Positions 46,327 to 55,281 of a stretch of 64,000 bases of DNA are shown here, one piece after another. Position numbers and translations under genes: made by a program. Source of the stretch: Stenotrophomonas maltophilia. GTDB lineage: Bacteria; Pseudomonadota; Gammaproteobacteria; Xanthomonadales; Xanthomonadaceae. Under the pieces are notes generated by a model. It made no database searches. It was given only the letters and a program-made list of their open reading frames with translations, and was not told where the DNA came from. The stretch is from positions 744,001 through 808,000 of the forward strand of contig WNDS01000001.1 of NCBI GenBank assembly GCA_009912235.1. The letters run 5' to 3'. The first letter of the stretch is position 1. Every line of letters starts with the position of its first letter.

Positions 46327-47301
46327 TTATTGGCGACGCAATCCATTGCGCAAGAGGAGCCAAAGACCGGTCAGCGCGGCGAACCACGCGACAGCCACGA
46401 CAACCTCCCACCTCGGCTGCAAATGGGTGCAGACATTGAACACTGTAATACTGAACAGGCCGACAACAAAATACATCCCTGTCACCTGCGCATGGCTGGC
46501 TCCTGCCTGCACAGCGCGCTGGTAGACGTGCTGGGTATGGGGTTCCATCCAGCGTTCGCCCGCCAGCATGCGGGAAAACAGCGTGAAGCCGGCGTCCACG
46601 AGGAAGGCTGAAATCGGTACCAGCAGCAGCCAGGAGATATCGGTCACCAGGCTGGTGAGCGTGGCCACGGCGGCAACGGCGTAGCCGAGCGCGCCACTGC
46701 CGACATCGCCCATGAAGATGCGCGCCTTCGGGAAGTTGAACGGCAGGAAACCCACGCAGGCCAGCCCCAGCGCGATCGCGGCCAGCGACCACGGCCACGG
46801 CAGCACCGGCGCAAAGCCCAGCGCGGCGATGATGGCCTGGCTGGCGGCGATGCCGTTGATGCCATCCATGAAGTTCCAGATGTTGATCAGCGCGGTGGTG
46901 AACCCCAGCACCAGCAGCGCATGCAGCCAGCTGCCACCGCCGGCCCGGGTCACCCCGGCCAGCAATGCGGCGGCCACCACGTGTACCAGCAGGCGGTGGA
47001 TGGCCGGCAACGGGCGGTGGTCGTCCCACCAGCCGATGCCCGCCACCAGCACCAGGCCCAGGCAGGCCACCAGCAGCGGGCCGGTGATCGCCGGCCAGGC
47101 CAGCATGGCCGCCGTGGCCACCAGCAGCAGGGTCAGCACGATGGCGATGCCGCCGCCGCGCGGGGTCGGTACGGTGTGGCTGCGGCGCTCGCCGGGCTGG
47201 TCAAACAGCTGGCGGCGCAGCGCGTAGCGGCGCGCCTGCCAGGTGAGCACGCCATTGGCCACGGCCACCATCAGCAGCCCGGCCATCACCTTCCAGGCCA
47301 T
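46327..47301 (-). CDS. MraY/WecA-family polyprenyl-phosphate sugar-1-phosphate transferase
   Basis: 324 residues, about ten TM helices. Family motifs: RRSHTVPTPRGGGIAIVL (cytoplasmic loop), WDDHRPLPAIHRLLVHVVAA (DD motif), NIWNFMDGINGIA (catalytic NxxNxxDGIDGL-like) and FNFPKARIFMGDVGSGALGY. It loads the first sugar phosphate on undecaprenyl phosphate to start a surface glycan, as WbpL or WecA do. Four bases separate its stop codon from that of lapB upstream's end, and the WbpM-like gene starts 15 bp downstream, so it is co-transcribed with both. The sugar (FucNAc, GlcNAc or other) cannot be told. Confidence 0.88.
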   Translation of the reverse strand: MAWKVMAGLLMVAVANGVLTWQARRYALRRQLFDQPGERRSHTVPTPRGGGIAIVLTLLLVATAAMLAWPAITGPLLVACLGLVLVAGIGWWDDHRPLPAIHRLLVHVVAAALLAGVTRAGGGSWLHALLVLGFTTALINIWNFMDGINGIAASQAIIAALGFAPVLPWPWSLAAIALGLACVGFLPFNFPKARIFMGDVGSGALGYAVAAVATLTSLVTDISWLLLVPISAFLVDAGFTLFSRMLAGERWMEPHTQHVYQRAVQAGASHAQVTGMYFVVGLFSITVFNVCTHLQPRWEVVVAVAWFAALTGLWLLLRNGLRRQ

Positions 47302-47304
47302 CGG

Positions 47305-48483
47305 TCAGAGCACCGCGTAGTTCAACAACGGCTTGACCGTGCCCCACTCCTTGCAGCTCGGGCATTGCCAGTGGTGGGTGCGTGCGCCGAAGCCACAGCG
47401 CGTGCAGCGGTAGGCCGGGTTGCGCACCAGCAGCTGGTCGGTGATGTGCTTGAGGTCGTGCAGGGTGGCAGTGGAATCGGCCCCCTCGGCCAGGGTTAGG
47501 TCGATCAGCGCCGATTCGCCACGCACCGAGGGGCGGTCCTTCAGCTGGCGGCCCAGGTAGGCACGCGCCGGGGCAACGCCCTCCTGCTCTTCCATCAACC
47601 GGGTCAGGGCCAGCACCGGGGCGATGCCGCGGTAGTGCTCGGTCATTTCCGAAAGGAAGGCGCGCGCGCCGCCCAGATCGCCGACCTTGCGGTAGTTCTG
47701 CATCAGCGCCGGCAGCAGCTCGGGCAGATACTCGGGGTCATTGCGCGCGGCACGCTCGAAGGCGCGCACGGCCGCTTCCGGATGGCCGGCGTCGGTTTCC
47801 AGGCGGCCTTCGATGATGCCGGCACGCACCGACATGGCGTCGGCCTGGTAGGCACGGGCAATGGCCGCCCTCGCCTCGTCCAGCTTGCCGGCACCGCGGA
47901 AGCGCTCGGCCAGTTCGCATTCGAACTGCCCGATCAGCTTGCCCATCGGCTCGCCGGTCACTTCCTCGAAACGGGTGGCGTTGTCGATCGCCTTTTCCCA
48001 GTCACGCTCGGCCTGGTAGATGCCGATCAGGTGCTTGAGCGCCTGCGGGGCGCGCTGGTCCAGCTGCGCCAGCTCGGTGAACACGGTTTCGGCGCGGTCC
48101 AGCAGGCCGGACTTCATGTAGTCCTCGCCCAGCGCCAGCAGCGCCTGGACGCGCTGCGCATCGCTCAGGTCGCCACGGTTGACCAGGCCCTGGTGCAGGC
48201 GGATGGCGCGGTCCACTTCGCCACGGCGGCGGAACAGGTGGCCCAGCGCGACCTGGGTCTCGAAGGTTTCCTTGTCCAGCTCGGCGATGTGCAGGAACAG
48301 CTCGATGGCCTTGTCCGGCTGCTCGTTGAGCAGGTAGTTCAGGCCACGGAAGTAGGTGCTGGACAGGCGGCTGACTTGGCTGTCGCCATGCCGCTGCCCG
48401 CCGCGGCGGCCAATCACCCAGCCGGCCAGCGCCGCCATCGGCACGAACAGGAAGAACCAGAACCACTCAGTGACGAAATCCAT
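47305..48483 (-). CDS. lapB: LPS assembly regulator LapB (YciM)
   Basis: 392 residues. One N-terminal TM helix (WFWFFLFVPMAALAGWVIG), then TPR repeats over about 50-340 (YFRGLNYLLNEQPDKAIELF, QVALGHLFRRRGEVDRAIRL). A C-terminal rubredoxin-like zinc site has two Cys pairs (CTRCG ... CPSCKEWG). LapB controls LpxC proteolysis by FtsH and thereby LPS synthesis. lapA precedes it by 6 bp; surface-glycan genes follow directly, so LPS regulation and glycan synthesis share a transcript. Confidence 0.95.
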   Translation of the reverse strand: MDFVTEWFWFFLFVPMAALAGWVIGRRGGQRHGDSQVSRLSSTYFRGLNYLLNEQPDKAIELFLHIAELDKETFETQVALGHLFRRRGEVDRAIRLHQGLVNRGDLSDAQRVQALLALGEDYMKSGLLDRAETVFTELAQLDQRAPQALKHLIGIYQAERDWEKAIDNATRFEEVTGEPMGKLIGQFECELAERFRGAGKLDEARAAIARAYQADAMSVRAGIIEGRLETDAGHPEAAVRAFERAARNDPEYLPELLPALMQNYRKVGDLGGARAFLSEMTEHYRGIAPVLALTRLMEEQEGVAPARAYLGRQLKDRPSVRGESALIDLTLAEGADSTATLHDLKHITDQLLVRNPAYRCTRCGFGARTHHWQCPSCKEWGTVKPLLNYAVL

Positions 48484-48489
48484 CTTCGA

Positions 48490-48774
48490 TCAGCGTCCAT
48501 CAAATTGGGAAGGAGCCACCGGTGCCACCGGGGTGGTGACGGCAGCCTTGTTGGCACGGCGCAGCTGGGCATAGAGCGGGACGACCACGCTCACCAGCAC
48601 CAGGCCCGCGCCCACGACCACACCCACCAGCAGGGCGGCGATCAGCGCCACGCCAACGGAGGTATGCAGTTCGGTGAACAGCAGGTTGATCGACATCGCG
48701 GTCATGTTCACCGCGCCGATGATCAGGCCGAGGATGAGGACCGCCAGCAGGACCAGTAGACGAAAGACCTTCAT
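48490..48774 (-). CDS. lapA: LapA-domain membrane protein
   Basis: 94 residues with two TM helices (FRLLVLLAVLILGLIIGAVN and VGVALIAALLVGVVVGAGLV) and a short basic cytoplasmic tail. LapA (YciS) partners LapB in lipopolysaccharide assembly. Position immediately before lapB agrees with the enterobacterial arrangement. Confidence 0.9.
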   Translation of the reverse strand: MKVFRLLVLLAVLILGLIIGAVNMTAMSINLLFTELHTSVGVALIAALLVGVVVGAGLVLVSVVVPLYAQLRRANKAAVTTPVAPVAPSQFDGR

Positions 48775-48850
48775 GCGGCAGCTCCAATGGCAGGTGCCAT
48801 TAGCTTATCCGACTCGCGGCGCGATTCGCACGCGAGGGCGCGACACCCGC

Positions 48851-49156
48851 TCAGGCGGGATCGGCATCGACCGGCAGCACGTCGCTGACGCGTTCGCGCA
48901 GCTCCTTGCCCGGCTTGAAATGCGGTACATGCTTGCCCGGCAGCGCGACCGGCTCACCGGTCTTGGGGTTGCGGCCCAGCCGCGGCGGACGGTAGTGCAG
49001 TGAAAAACTGCCGAAACCGCGGATCTCGATGCGATCACCGGCCGACAGCGAGCCCCCCATCATTTCCAGCAACGACTTGACCGCCAGATCGACATCATCG
49101 GCCTTCAGGTGCGCCTGGCGGCGCGCAAGGATTTCGATCAGTTCGGATTTGGTCAT
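48851..49156 (-). CDS. ihfB: integration host factor subunit beta
   Basis: 101 residues from ATG 49156; a GTG directly before it is an alternative. DNA-bending HU/IHF fold: [20 protein letters not shown], then [20 protein letters not shown] and the minor-groove arm [20 protein letters not shown]. Forms a heterodimer with IHF alpha. Placed after rpsA as in E. coli (cmk-rpsA-ihfB). Confidence 0.97.
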   Translation of the reverse strand: MTKSELIEILARRQAHLKADDVDLAVKSLLEMMGGSLSAGDRIEIRGFGSFSLHYRPPRLGRNPKTGEPVALPGKHVPHFKPGKELRERVSDVLPVDADPA

Positions 49157-49243
49157 CACCGGCTCACATCAGGGGCTTCTTACCCTGAAACGGCCCGGGC
49201 AAAGCCCGGGCCGTCCAGGAAACAACGTACAGCGCAGGCCCGA

Positions 49244-50929
49244 TTACTCGGACTTGTTGCCACCCAGCTGTGCACGCAGCAGCGCGCCCAGCTGGGTGGT
49301 GCCACTGGCAGCCGAGGAGGACTGGTATTCCTCCAGCACTTCGCGCATTTCCGCGTCGTCCTTGGCCTTGATCGACAGCTGCAGGGTACGGCCCTTGCGG
49401 TCCATGCCCACGAACTTGGCTTCGACCTTGTCGCCGACCTTCAGGTGCTGGGTGGCGTCGTCAACGCGCTCGTTGGCGATGTCGCGTGCCGAGACGTAAC
49501 CTTCGATGCCGTCAGCCAGCTCGATGATCGCGCCCTTAGCGTCGACTTCCTTCACCACGCCTTCGACCTTGGAGCCCTTCGGATTGGCAGCCATGTACTG
49601 GCCGAACGGATCCTGCTCCAGCTGCTTGACGCCCAGCGAGATACGCTCACGCTCCGGATCGACAGCCAGGACGACGGCGTCCAGGGTATCGCCCTTCTTG
49701 AAGTTGCGAACAATGTCTTCGCCAGTGGTCGCCCAGCTGATGTCGGACAGGTGGACCAGGCCGTCGATGCCGCCGTCCAGGCCGATGAAGATGCCGAAGT
49801 CGGTGATCGACTTGATCTGGCCCGACACCTTGTCACCCTTCTTGTGGGTGGCAGCGAAGGTTTCCCACGGATTGGCGGCAACCTGCTTCATGCCCAGCGA
49901 GATACGGCGACGCTCTTCATCGACGTCCAGCACCATCACTTCGACTTCGTCACCAACCTGCACAACCTTGGACGGGTTGACGTTCTTGTTGGTCCAATCC
50001 ATCTCGGAGACGTGCACCAGGCCTTCGACGCCCAGCTCGATCTCGACGAACGCGCCGTAATCGGTGACGTTGGAGACCTTGCCGAAGACGCGGCTGTTGG
50101 CCGGGTAACGACGGGCAATGTTATCCCACGGATCTTCGCCCAGCTGCTTCAGGCCCAGCGAAACGCGGTTGCGCTCGCGGTCGAACTTCAGCACGCGCAC
50201 GTCCAGCTCGTCGCCGACGTTCACGACTTCGGACGGATGGCGCACGCGCTTCCAGGCCATGTCGGTGATGTGCAGCAGGCCGTCGATACCGCCTAGGTCC
50301 ACGAACGCGCCGTAGTCGGTCAGGTTCTTGACGACACCCTTCAGGATGGCGCCCTCCTGCAGCTTGTCCATCAGCTGCTCGCGCTCTTCCGAGTGCTCGC
50401 TTTCAACGACGGCACGACGCGAGACAACGACGTTGTTGCGCTTGCGGTCCAGCTTGATGAGCTTGAATTCCAGCTCCTTGCCTTCCAGGTAGGCCGGATC
50501 GCGCACCGGGCGCACATCGACCAGGGAACCCGGCAGGAAGGCGCGGACATCCTTGATGTCCACGGTGAAACCACCCTTGACCTTGCCGCTGATGCGGCCG
50601 GTGATGGTTTCGTTCTTTTCCAACGCTTCTTCCAGCTCGTCCCACACCATCGCGCGCTTGGCCTTCTCGCGCGACAGAACGGTTTCACCGAAGCCGTTCT
50701 CGATGGAGTCGAGGGCGACCTTGACGATATCGCCTTCGGCGACATCGATCTCGCCAGCGTCGTTCCGGAACTGTTCGATCGGCACGATGCCTTCGGACTT
50801 CAGCCCGGCGTTGATCACCACGACGTCGCCGCGGACTTCAACAACGGTACCGCTGACGATGGCGCCCGGCTTCAGCTTGGCCAGATTGGCCTGGCTGGCT
50901 TCAAACAGTTCGGCAAATGATTCGGTCAT
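49244..50929 (-). CDS. rpsA: 30S ribosomal protein S1
   Basis: 561 residues from ATG 50929 ([20 protein letters not shown]), the standard S1 start. Six S1/OB repeats are visible (for example [60 protein letters not shown]). It brings mRNA to the 30S subunit. The 212-bp gap to cmk is long enough for a separate promoter and an autoregulatory leader. Base usage is typical of a highly expressed gene. Confidence 0.97.
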   Translation of the reverse strand: MTESFAELFEASQANLAKLKPGAIVSGTVVEVRGDVVVINAGLKSEGIVPIEQFRNDAGEIDVAEGDIVKVALDSIENGFGETVLSREKAKRAMVWDELEEALEKNETITGRISGKVKGGFTVDIKDVRAFLPGSLVDVRPVRDPAYLEGKELEFKLIKLDRKRNNVVVSRRAVVESEHSEEREQLMDKLQEGAILKGVVKNLTDYGAFVDLGGIDGLLHITDMAWKRVRHPSEVVNVGDELDVRVLKFDRERNRVSLGLKQLGEDPWDNIARRYPANSRVFGKVSNVTDYGAFVEIELGVEGLVHVSEMDWTNKNVNPSKVVQVGDEVEVMVLDVDEERRRISLGMKQVAANPWETFAATHKKGDKVSGQIKSITDFGIFIGLDGGIDGLVHLSDISWATTGEDIVRNFKKGDTLDAVVLAVDPERERISLGVKQLEQDPFGQYMAANPKGSKVEGVVKEVDAKGAIIELADGIEGYVSARDIANERVDDATQHLKVGDKVEAKFVGMDRKGRTLQLSIKAKDDAEMREVLEEYQSSSAASGTTQLGALLRAQLGGNKSE

Positions 50930-51141
50930 TAGATTTACTCTGTTAGACACATGGGTCGGCTGGCTTCCTTACGGGGACATGCCCCACTGAAGACCACTAC
51001 CGCCCGCCTGTTGGTCGACCCCGGAAAGGCAGGTCGTGTGTAGTAGGAAAACCGCCACACATCATTGCGCGACGGAGCGTTTACAGCACTGCATTGTGCG
51101 ACACGCCACCGGTGCGCTGGTGGCACTCCCGCGCGAACGGA

Positions 51142-51819
51142 TCAGGCAGCCGGAACCGGAAGCAGATCCATCACCCGGGCAACGACATCATCGATGCCGA
51201 TGCCTGTGGTGTCGATGAGGACAGCATCGTCTGCCGGCTTCAGGGGCGCCACGGTACGCTGGGCATCACGGGCGTCGCGGGCCATGATCTCGCGCAGGAG
51301 GTCATCAAAGCTAACAGAAACCCCCTTGTCTTTCAACTGCTTATGGCGGCGCTCGGCACGCTCCTCGGCACTGGCGGTCAGGAACACCTTGTACGGCGCG
51401 TCCTTGAAGATGACCGTGCCCATGTCGCGACCGTCGGCGACCAGGCCGGGCAGTTCCCTGAATGCGCGCTGGCGCTCCTTCAGCGCAGCACGCACCTCGG
51501 GAATGGCGGCAATGGCCGAGGCCAGCGCGCCGGTGGTTTCCAGCCGCAGCTCGTCGGTGGCGTCGCTGCCGTTGACCAGCACCCGCATCGCCTCGCCCTG
51601 TTCAACAAACTGAACATGGGTGTCGAAGGTGCAGCGCACCAGCGCCGAGGCGTCGGAGGTGTCGATGTCGGCCCAGCTGGCGGCCACGCCCACCGCGCGG
51701 TACAGCGCGCCCGAATCCAGGTAATGCCAGCCCAGCCGGCGCGCCACGATGCGGCTGATGGTACCCTTGCCGGCCCCTGAAGGGCCGTCGATGGTCAGGA
51801 CGGGAGCGAGTGGATTCAT
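51142..51819 (-). CDS. cmk: cytidylate kinase
   Basis: 225 residues. Phosphorylates (d)CMP with ATP. P-loop [35 protein letters not shown] (substrate contact), [20 protein letters not shown] and the LID-like [20 protein letters not shown]. Start ATG 51819 follows directly after a short leader. The cmk-rpsA-ihfB order is conserved in gammaproteobacteria. Confidence 0.96.
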   Translation of the reverse strand: MNPLAPVLTIDGPSGAGKGTISRIVARRLGWHYLDSGALYRAVGVAASWADIDTSDASALVRCTFDTHVQFVEQGEAMRVLVNGSDATDELRLETTGALASAIAAIPEVRAALKERQRAFRELPGLVADGRDMGTVIFKDAPYKVFLTASAEERAERRHKQLKDKGVSVSFDDLLREIMARDARDAQRTVAPLKPADDAVLIDTTGIGIDDVVARVMDLLPVPAA

Positions 51820-51894
51820 GGGGGGCCTGATGCGTGTGAAGGGGCGATTCTAGCCCCTGCCCGGCACCCCGCGTGGCGACTTTCGCGCAATCAC

Positions 51895-51924
51895 TTGAAA
51901 CCACGACGAAAAGCCCGGTAAAAT
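51895..51924 (+). promoter_or_regulatory. sigma70-type promoter of the L36 gene
   Basis: TTGAAA (51895-51900), 18-bp spacer, TAAAAT (51919-51924). About 94 bp upstream of the L36 start and divergent from cmk. No Zur-like dyad was obvious to me. Confidence 0.65.
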
Positions 51925-52017
51925 GGCAGGCTTGAACGAGCGTCAACTGCCGATTGTCTTTCGCATATCGCGGCCACGCTCCACCCGAAACAACTACTGT
52001 TTACGCCGAGGTATGCC

Positions 52018-52143
52018 ATGAAAGTCCTGTCCTCCCTGAAGTCGGCGAAGGCCCGTCACCGCGACTGCAAGGTCGTCCGTCGTCGCGGCAAGATCTTCGT
52101 CATCTGCAAGTCCAACCCGCGTTTCAAGGCGCGCCAGCGCTGA
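52018..52143 (+). CDS. ykgO: 50S ribosomal protein L36, YkgO-type paralogue
   Basis: 41 codons: [20 protein letters not shown] then [20 protein letters not shown] and R. This is the type B L36 form ([16 protein letters not shown] start). Two Cys remain but the full CxxC...C...H zinc ribbon of the usual L36 is absent, so it probably does not need zinc. In E. coli such a copy replaces the zinc form during zinc starvation under Zur control; in Xanthomonadaceae it may be the main L36. Strong promoter upstream and terminator 52 bp downstream: a monocistronic unit. Confidence 0.93.
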   Translation: MKVLSSLKSAKARHRDCKVVRRRGKIFVICKSNPRFKARQR

Positions 52144-52194
52144 GTCGCCCGGCCTTCCTGGCCGCGGCAGGTCCTTCGCGGGCCGGTCTGCACT

Positions 52195-52228
52195 AGAAAG
52201 CCGCCTCCGGGCGGCTTTCTGCTTTCTT
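52195..52228 (+). terminator. terminator of the L36 gene
   Basis: AGAAAGCCGCC (52195-52205), TCCG, GGCGGCTTTCT (52210-52220), then GCTTTCTTT. Confidence 0.85.
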
Positions 52229-52271
52229 TATGCTGTAATCGCCGTTCTTGACCACTGGGGAGTAGTTCGAG

Positions 52272-52601
52272 ATGAAGCGTTTCCTGACCGCCCTGGCCGT
52301 GATGGCCACCCTGGCCGCCGCCACGCCGGCGCTGGCTGATACCCTGCTGATCGACCGCAGCCGTGAACGACCGGCCGGCGCCCTGCCCGTGCGTGGCCAG
52401 ACCATGCAGCAGGTGCAGGCGCAGTTCGGCGCCCCCGGCGAGCAGCTGCAGCCCAAGGGTGGGCAGAAGCGCCAATGGCCGACCATCAACCGCTGGGTCT
52501 ACCCGCAGTTCACCGTCTACTTCGAGAAGCAGAAGGTGATCAACGTGGTGGCCAACCAGGCGGACCCGAACGAGATCGGCCCCAAGCCACCGATCCGCTG
52601 A
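52272..52601 (+). CDS. small exported hypothetical protein
   Basis: 109 residues with a signal peptide (MKRFLTALAVMATLAAATPA, cleaved near ALA-D). The mature part contains LPVRGQTMQQVQAQFGAPGE, a pattern like the SmpA/BamE fold (helix followed by FGxP), and a Trp/Tyr-rich strand WVYPQFTVYFEKQKVINVVA. I expect a small periplasmic protein of BamE-like topology, not BamE itself because there is no lipobox. aguA begins 40 bp downstream. Confidence 0.7.
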   Translation: MKRFLTALAVMATLAAATPALADTLLIDRSRERPAGALPVRGQTMQQVQAQFGAPGEQLQPKGGQKRQWPTINRWVYPQFTVYFEKQKVINVVANQADPNEIGPKPPIR

Positions 52602-52641
52602 CCCCCACTGCCCGCCGCTGGCGGGCCTTCGTAGCGAGCCC

Positions 52642-53679
52642 ATGAACCAGACCCTTCGTTTTCCCGCCGAATGGGAAGCCCAGAGCGGCGTCCTGATCGC
52701 CTGGCCCACCGCCGACACCGACTGGGCCGACCGCCTGGGCCAGGTGGAAGAGACCTACATCGCCCTGGTGGCCGCCATCACCCGCTTCCAGCCGGTGCTG
52801 ATCTGCGTGGCCGACGACGATGTGGAGACCTATGCCGAAATGCGGCTGCGCTCCAACCGCATCGACATGGACAAGGTGCTGTTCACCACCGCTGCCTACG
52901 ACGATACCTGGCTGCGCGATTCGGGCCCGATCACCCTGCGCCGCGCCGACGGCAGCTTCCAGCTGCTGGATTTCCGCTTCACCGGCTGGGGCGGCAAGTT
53001 CGACGCCACGCTGGATGACCAGCTGGTGGGCGCGCTGCACCAGAACGGCGTGTTCAACGGCGCCGACGTGCGCAGCATCGCCTTCGCACTGGAAGGCGGC
53101 GGCATCGAAACCGACGGTGAAGGCACTCTGCTCACCACCTGGAAGTGCCTGCACGAACGCCGCCCGAACCGCGACCGCGCCAGCCTGAGCGCCGACCTGG
53201 CCGACTGGCTGCAGCAGGACCGCGTGCTGTGGCTGGACCATGGTTACCTGGAAGGCGACGACACCGACGCCCATATCGACACCCTGGCCCGTTTCGCCTC
53301 GGCGGACAGCATCGTCTACCAGGCCTGCGACGACGAGAGCGACTCGCATTACGCCGAACTGCAGGCGATGGGCAACGAGCTGGCCGCGCTGCGCACCAGG
53401 GACGGCCAGCCGTACCGCCTGTTCCCGCTGCCGTGGGCACAGCCGGTGATCGACGAAGGCCGCCGTCTGGCCGCCTCGTACGCCAACTACCTGATCGTCA
53501 ACGGCGCGCTGCTGATGCCGGCCTACGGCGACCCGGCCGACGACCTGGCGCGCGACGTGCTGGCCCAGGCCCACCCTGACCGCGAGATCGTGCAGGTGCC
53601 CTGCCGTTCGCTGATCTGGCAGAACGGCAGCCTGCACTGCATCACTATGCAGCTGCCGGCAGGCCTGCTGAAGGCGTAA
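52642..53679 (+). CDS. aguA: agmatine deiminase
   Basis: 345 residues. Hydrolyses agmatine to N-carbamoylputrescine and ammonia. Guanidino-modifying enzyme fold: PAEWEAQSGVLIAWPTADTD, DTWLRDSGPI (substrate Asp), ALEGGGIETDGEGTLLTT, HGYLEGDDTDAHIDTLARF (catalytic His/Asp) and the nucleophile Cys in NGSLHCITMQLP. aguB follows after 164 bp holding a REP-like element, so both putrescine-forming steps are present together. Confidence 0.95.
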   Translation: MNQTLRFPAEWEAQSGVLIAWPTADTDWADRLGQVEETYIALVAAITRFQPVLICVADDDVETYAEMRLRSNRIDMDKVLFTTAAYDDTWLRDSGPITLRRADGSFQLLDFRFTGWGGKFDATLDDQLVGALHQNGVFNGADVRSIAFALEGGGIETDGEGTLLTTWKCLHERRPNRDRASLSADLADWLQQDRVLWLDHGYLEGDDTDAHIDTLARFASADSIVYQACDDESDSHYAELQAMGNELAALRTRDGQPYRLFPLPWAQPVIDEGRRLAASYANYLIVNGALLMPAYGDPADDLARDVLAQAHPDREIVQVPCRSLIWQNGSLHCITMQLPAGLLKA

Positions 53680-53687
53680 GCCGGACC

Positions 53688-53758
53688 GGTAGCACCGGGC
53701 CAAGCCCGGCGAGCGCAGCGGCATCCTGAAAATCCGCCGGGCATGGCCCGGCGCTACC
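53688..53758. repeat. SMAG-like palindrome pair between aguA and aguB
   Basis: GGTAGCACCGGGCCAAGCCC begins hairpin one. GAGCGCAGC and a short spacer lead to the inverted hairpin two, which ends GGCCCGGCGCTACC. The whole unit is bounded by GGTAG and CTACC. Confidence 0.9.
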
Positions 53759-53843
53759 GTGCGCGAACGCCATTCAGCAGCCGACACGCCGCCACCACGC
53801 ATCCGCGCTAACATACAGGTTTTCCCCTGCAGGAACGCCCCGC

Positions 53844-54731
53844 ATGAACTCGCGCAGCCCCCTTACCGTCGCCCTGGTGCAGGAGCGCAACCACGGCGAT
53901 GCTGGGGCCAATCTGGCCGTGATCGAAGCCCGCGTTGCCGAAGCCGCCGCACAGGGTGCGAAGCTGGTGCTGCTGCAGGAACTGCACAATGGCGCGTATT
54001 TCTGCCAGCACGAGTCGGTGGATGAATTCGACCTGGCCGAGCCGATTCCCGGCCCCAGCACCGAACGCCTGGGCGCACTGGCCAAGCAGCATGGCGTGGT
54101 CATCGTCGGCTCGCTGTTCGAGCGTCGCGCCGCCGGCCTGTACCACAACACCGCGGTGGTGTTCGAAAAGGACGGCACCCTGCTGGGCAAGTACCGCAAG
54201 ATGCACATCCCGGAGGATCCGGGCTTCTACGAGAAGTTCTACTTCACCCCGGGCGACCTCGGCTTCACCCCCATCGACACCTCGGTGGGCCGCCTGGGCG
54301 TGCTGGTGTGCTGGGACCAGTGGTACCCGGAAGCAGCGCGCCTGATGGCGCTGGCCGGTGCCGAACTGCTGCTGTACCCGACCGCCATCGGCTGGGACCC
54401 GGACGATGTGCAGGACGAGAAGACCCGCCAGCGCGATGCCTGGGTGCTCAGCCACCGTGGCCATGCGGTGGCCAACGGCCTGCCGGTGCTCAGCTGCAAC
54501 CGCGTCGGCCATGAAGCCTCGCCGCTGGGCGCGTCGGGCATCCAGTTCTGGGGCAACAGCCACGTGCTCGGTCCGCAGGGCGAGTTCATCGCCGAAGCCG
54601 GCACCGACGCCACCGTGCTGGTCTGCAACGTCGACCTGCAGCGCAGCGAGCATGTGCGGCGCATCTGGCCGTTCCTGCGCGACCGCCGCATCGACGCCTA
54701 CGGCGACCTGCTCAAGCGCTACATCGACTGA
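53844..54731 (+). CDS. aguB: N-carbamoylputrescine amidase
   Basis: 295 residues of the nitrilase superfamily. Converts N-carbamoylputrescine to putrescine. Catalytic triad Glu in LVLLQELHNGAYFCQ, Lys in GKYRKMHIPEDPGFYEKFYF, Cys in VLVCWDQWYPEAARLMALAG. The motif HIPEDPGFYEKFYF is diagnostic of this clade. A GNAT gene follows after 15 bp. Confidence 0.95.
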   Translation: MNSRSPLTVALVQERNHGDAGANLAVIEARVAEAAAQGAKLVLLQELHNGAYFCQHESVDEFDLAEPIPGPSTERLGALAKQHGVVIVGSLFERRAAGLYHNTAVVFEKDGTLLGKYRKMHIPEDPGFYEKFYFTPGDLGFTPIDTSVGRLGVLVCWDQWYPEAARLMALAGAELLLYPTAIGWDPDDVQDEKTRQRDAWVLSHRGHAVANGLPVLSCNRVGHEASPLGASGIQFWGNSHVLGPQGEFIAEAGTDATVLVCNVDLQRSEHVRRIWPFLRDRRIDAYGDLLKRYID

Positions 54732-54746
54732 CACAGGACACCGCGC

Positions 54747-55277
54747 ATGGGCGTGCTCATCCGTGATGCCGGCCCGGCCGACATTGCTGCCATCACCGCC
54801 ATCTACGCGGTGGAAGTGACCGACTTCGTCAACACCAACGAGTACGAGGTGCCGGACGAAGCGGAGATGCTGCGCCGCATGCGCGACATGCTCGACCGCG
54901 GTTTCCCCTACCTGGTAGCCGAGCTGGACGGCCAGGTGGCCGGCTATGCCTACGCCAACACCTACCGCACCCGTGTGGCCTACCAGTGGACCTTGGAGAA
55001 CTCGGTCTACCTGGATGCCCGCTTCCAGGGCCGCGGCATCGGCAGCGCGCTGCTGCAGGCACTGATCGACGCCTGCACCGCGCGCGGCTACCGGCAGATG
55101 GTGGCCGTCATCGGCGAACCGACCAACACCGCCTCCATCAAGCTGCACGGACGCTTCGGCTTCCACCTGGTCGGCGTGTTCAAGGGCCTGGGCCGCAAAC
55201 ACGGCCGCTGGCTGGATATCGTGCAGATGCAGCGCGCGCTCGGCGATGGCGCCGACACCGCCCCTTCCAATGAATGA
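54747..55277 (+). CDS. GNAT N-acetyltransferase (phosphinothricin acetyltransferase-like)
   Basis: 176 residues. Begins IRDAGPADIAAITAIYAVEV, contains the PAT-like YANTYRTRVAYQWTLENSVY and the acetyl-CoA loop QGRGIGSALLQALIDACTAR, then HGRFGFHLVGVFKGLGRK. Family members acetylate phosphinothricin, methionine sulfone and similar amino acids. The natural substrate here is unknown, possibly an amine or amino acid given the agmatine genes. It overlaps or abuts the next gene. Confidence 0.8.
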   Translation: MGVLIRDAGPADIAAITAIYAVEVTDFVNTNEYEVPDEAEMLRRMRDMLDRGFPYLVAELDGQVAGYAYANTYRTRVAYQWTLENSVYLDARFQGRGIGSALLQALIDACTARGYRQMVAVIGEPTNTASIKLHGRFGFHLVGVFKGLGRKHGRWLDIVQMQRALGDGADTAPSNE

Positions 55278-55281
55278 GTCC

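Noticed and set aside
50930..51141. possible riboswitch in the rpsA leader
   Set aside because: Only short hairpins and no recognisable aptamer; an S1 autoregulatory leader is plausible but not demonstrable by eye.
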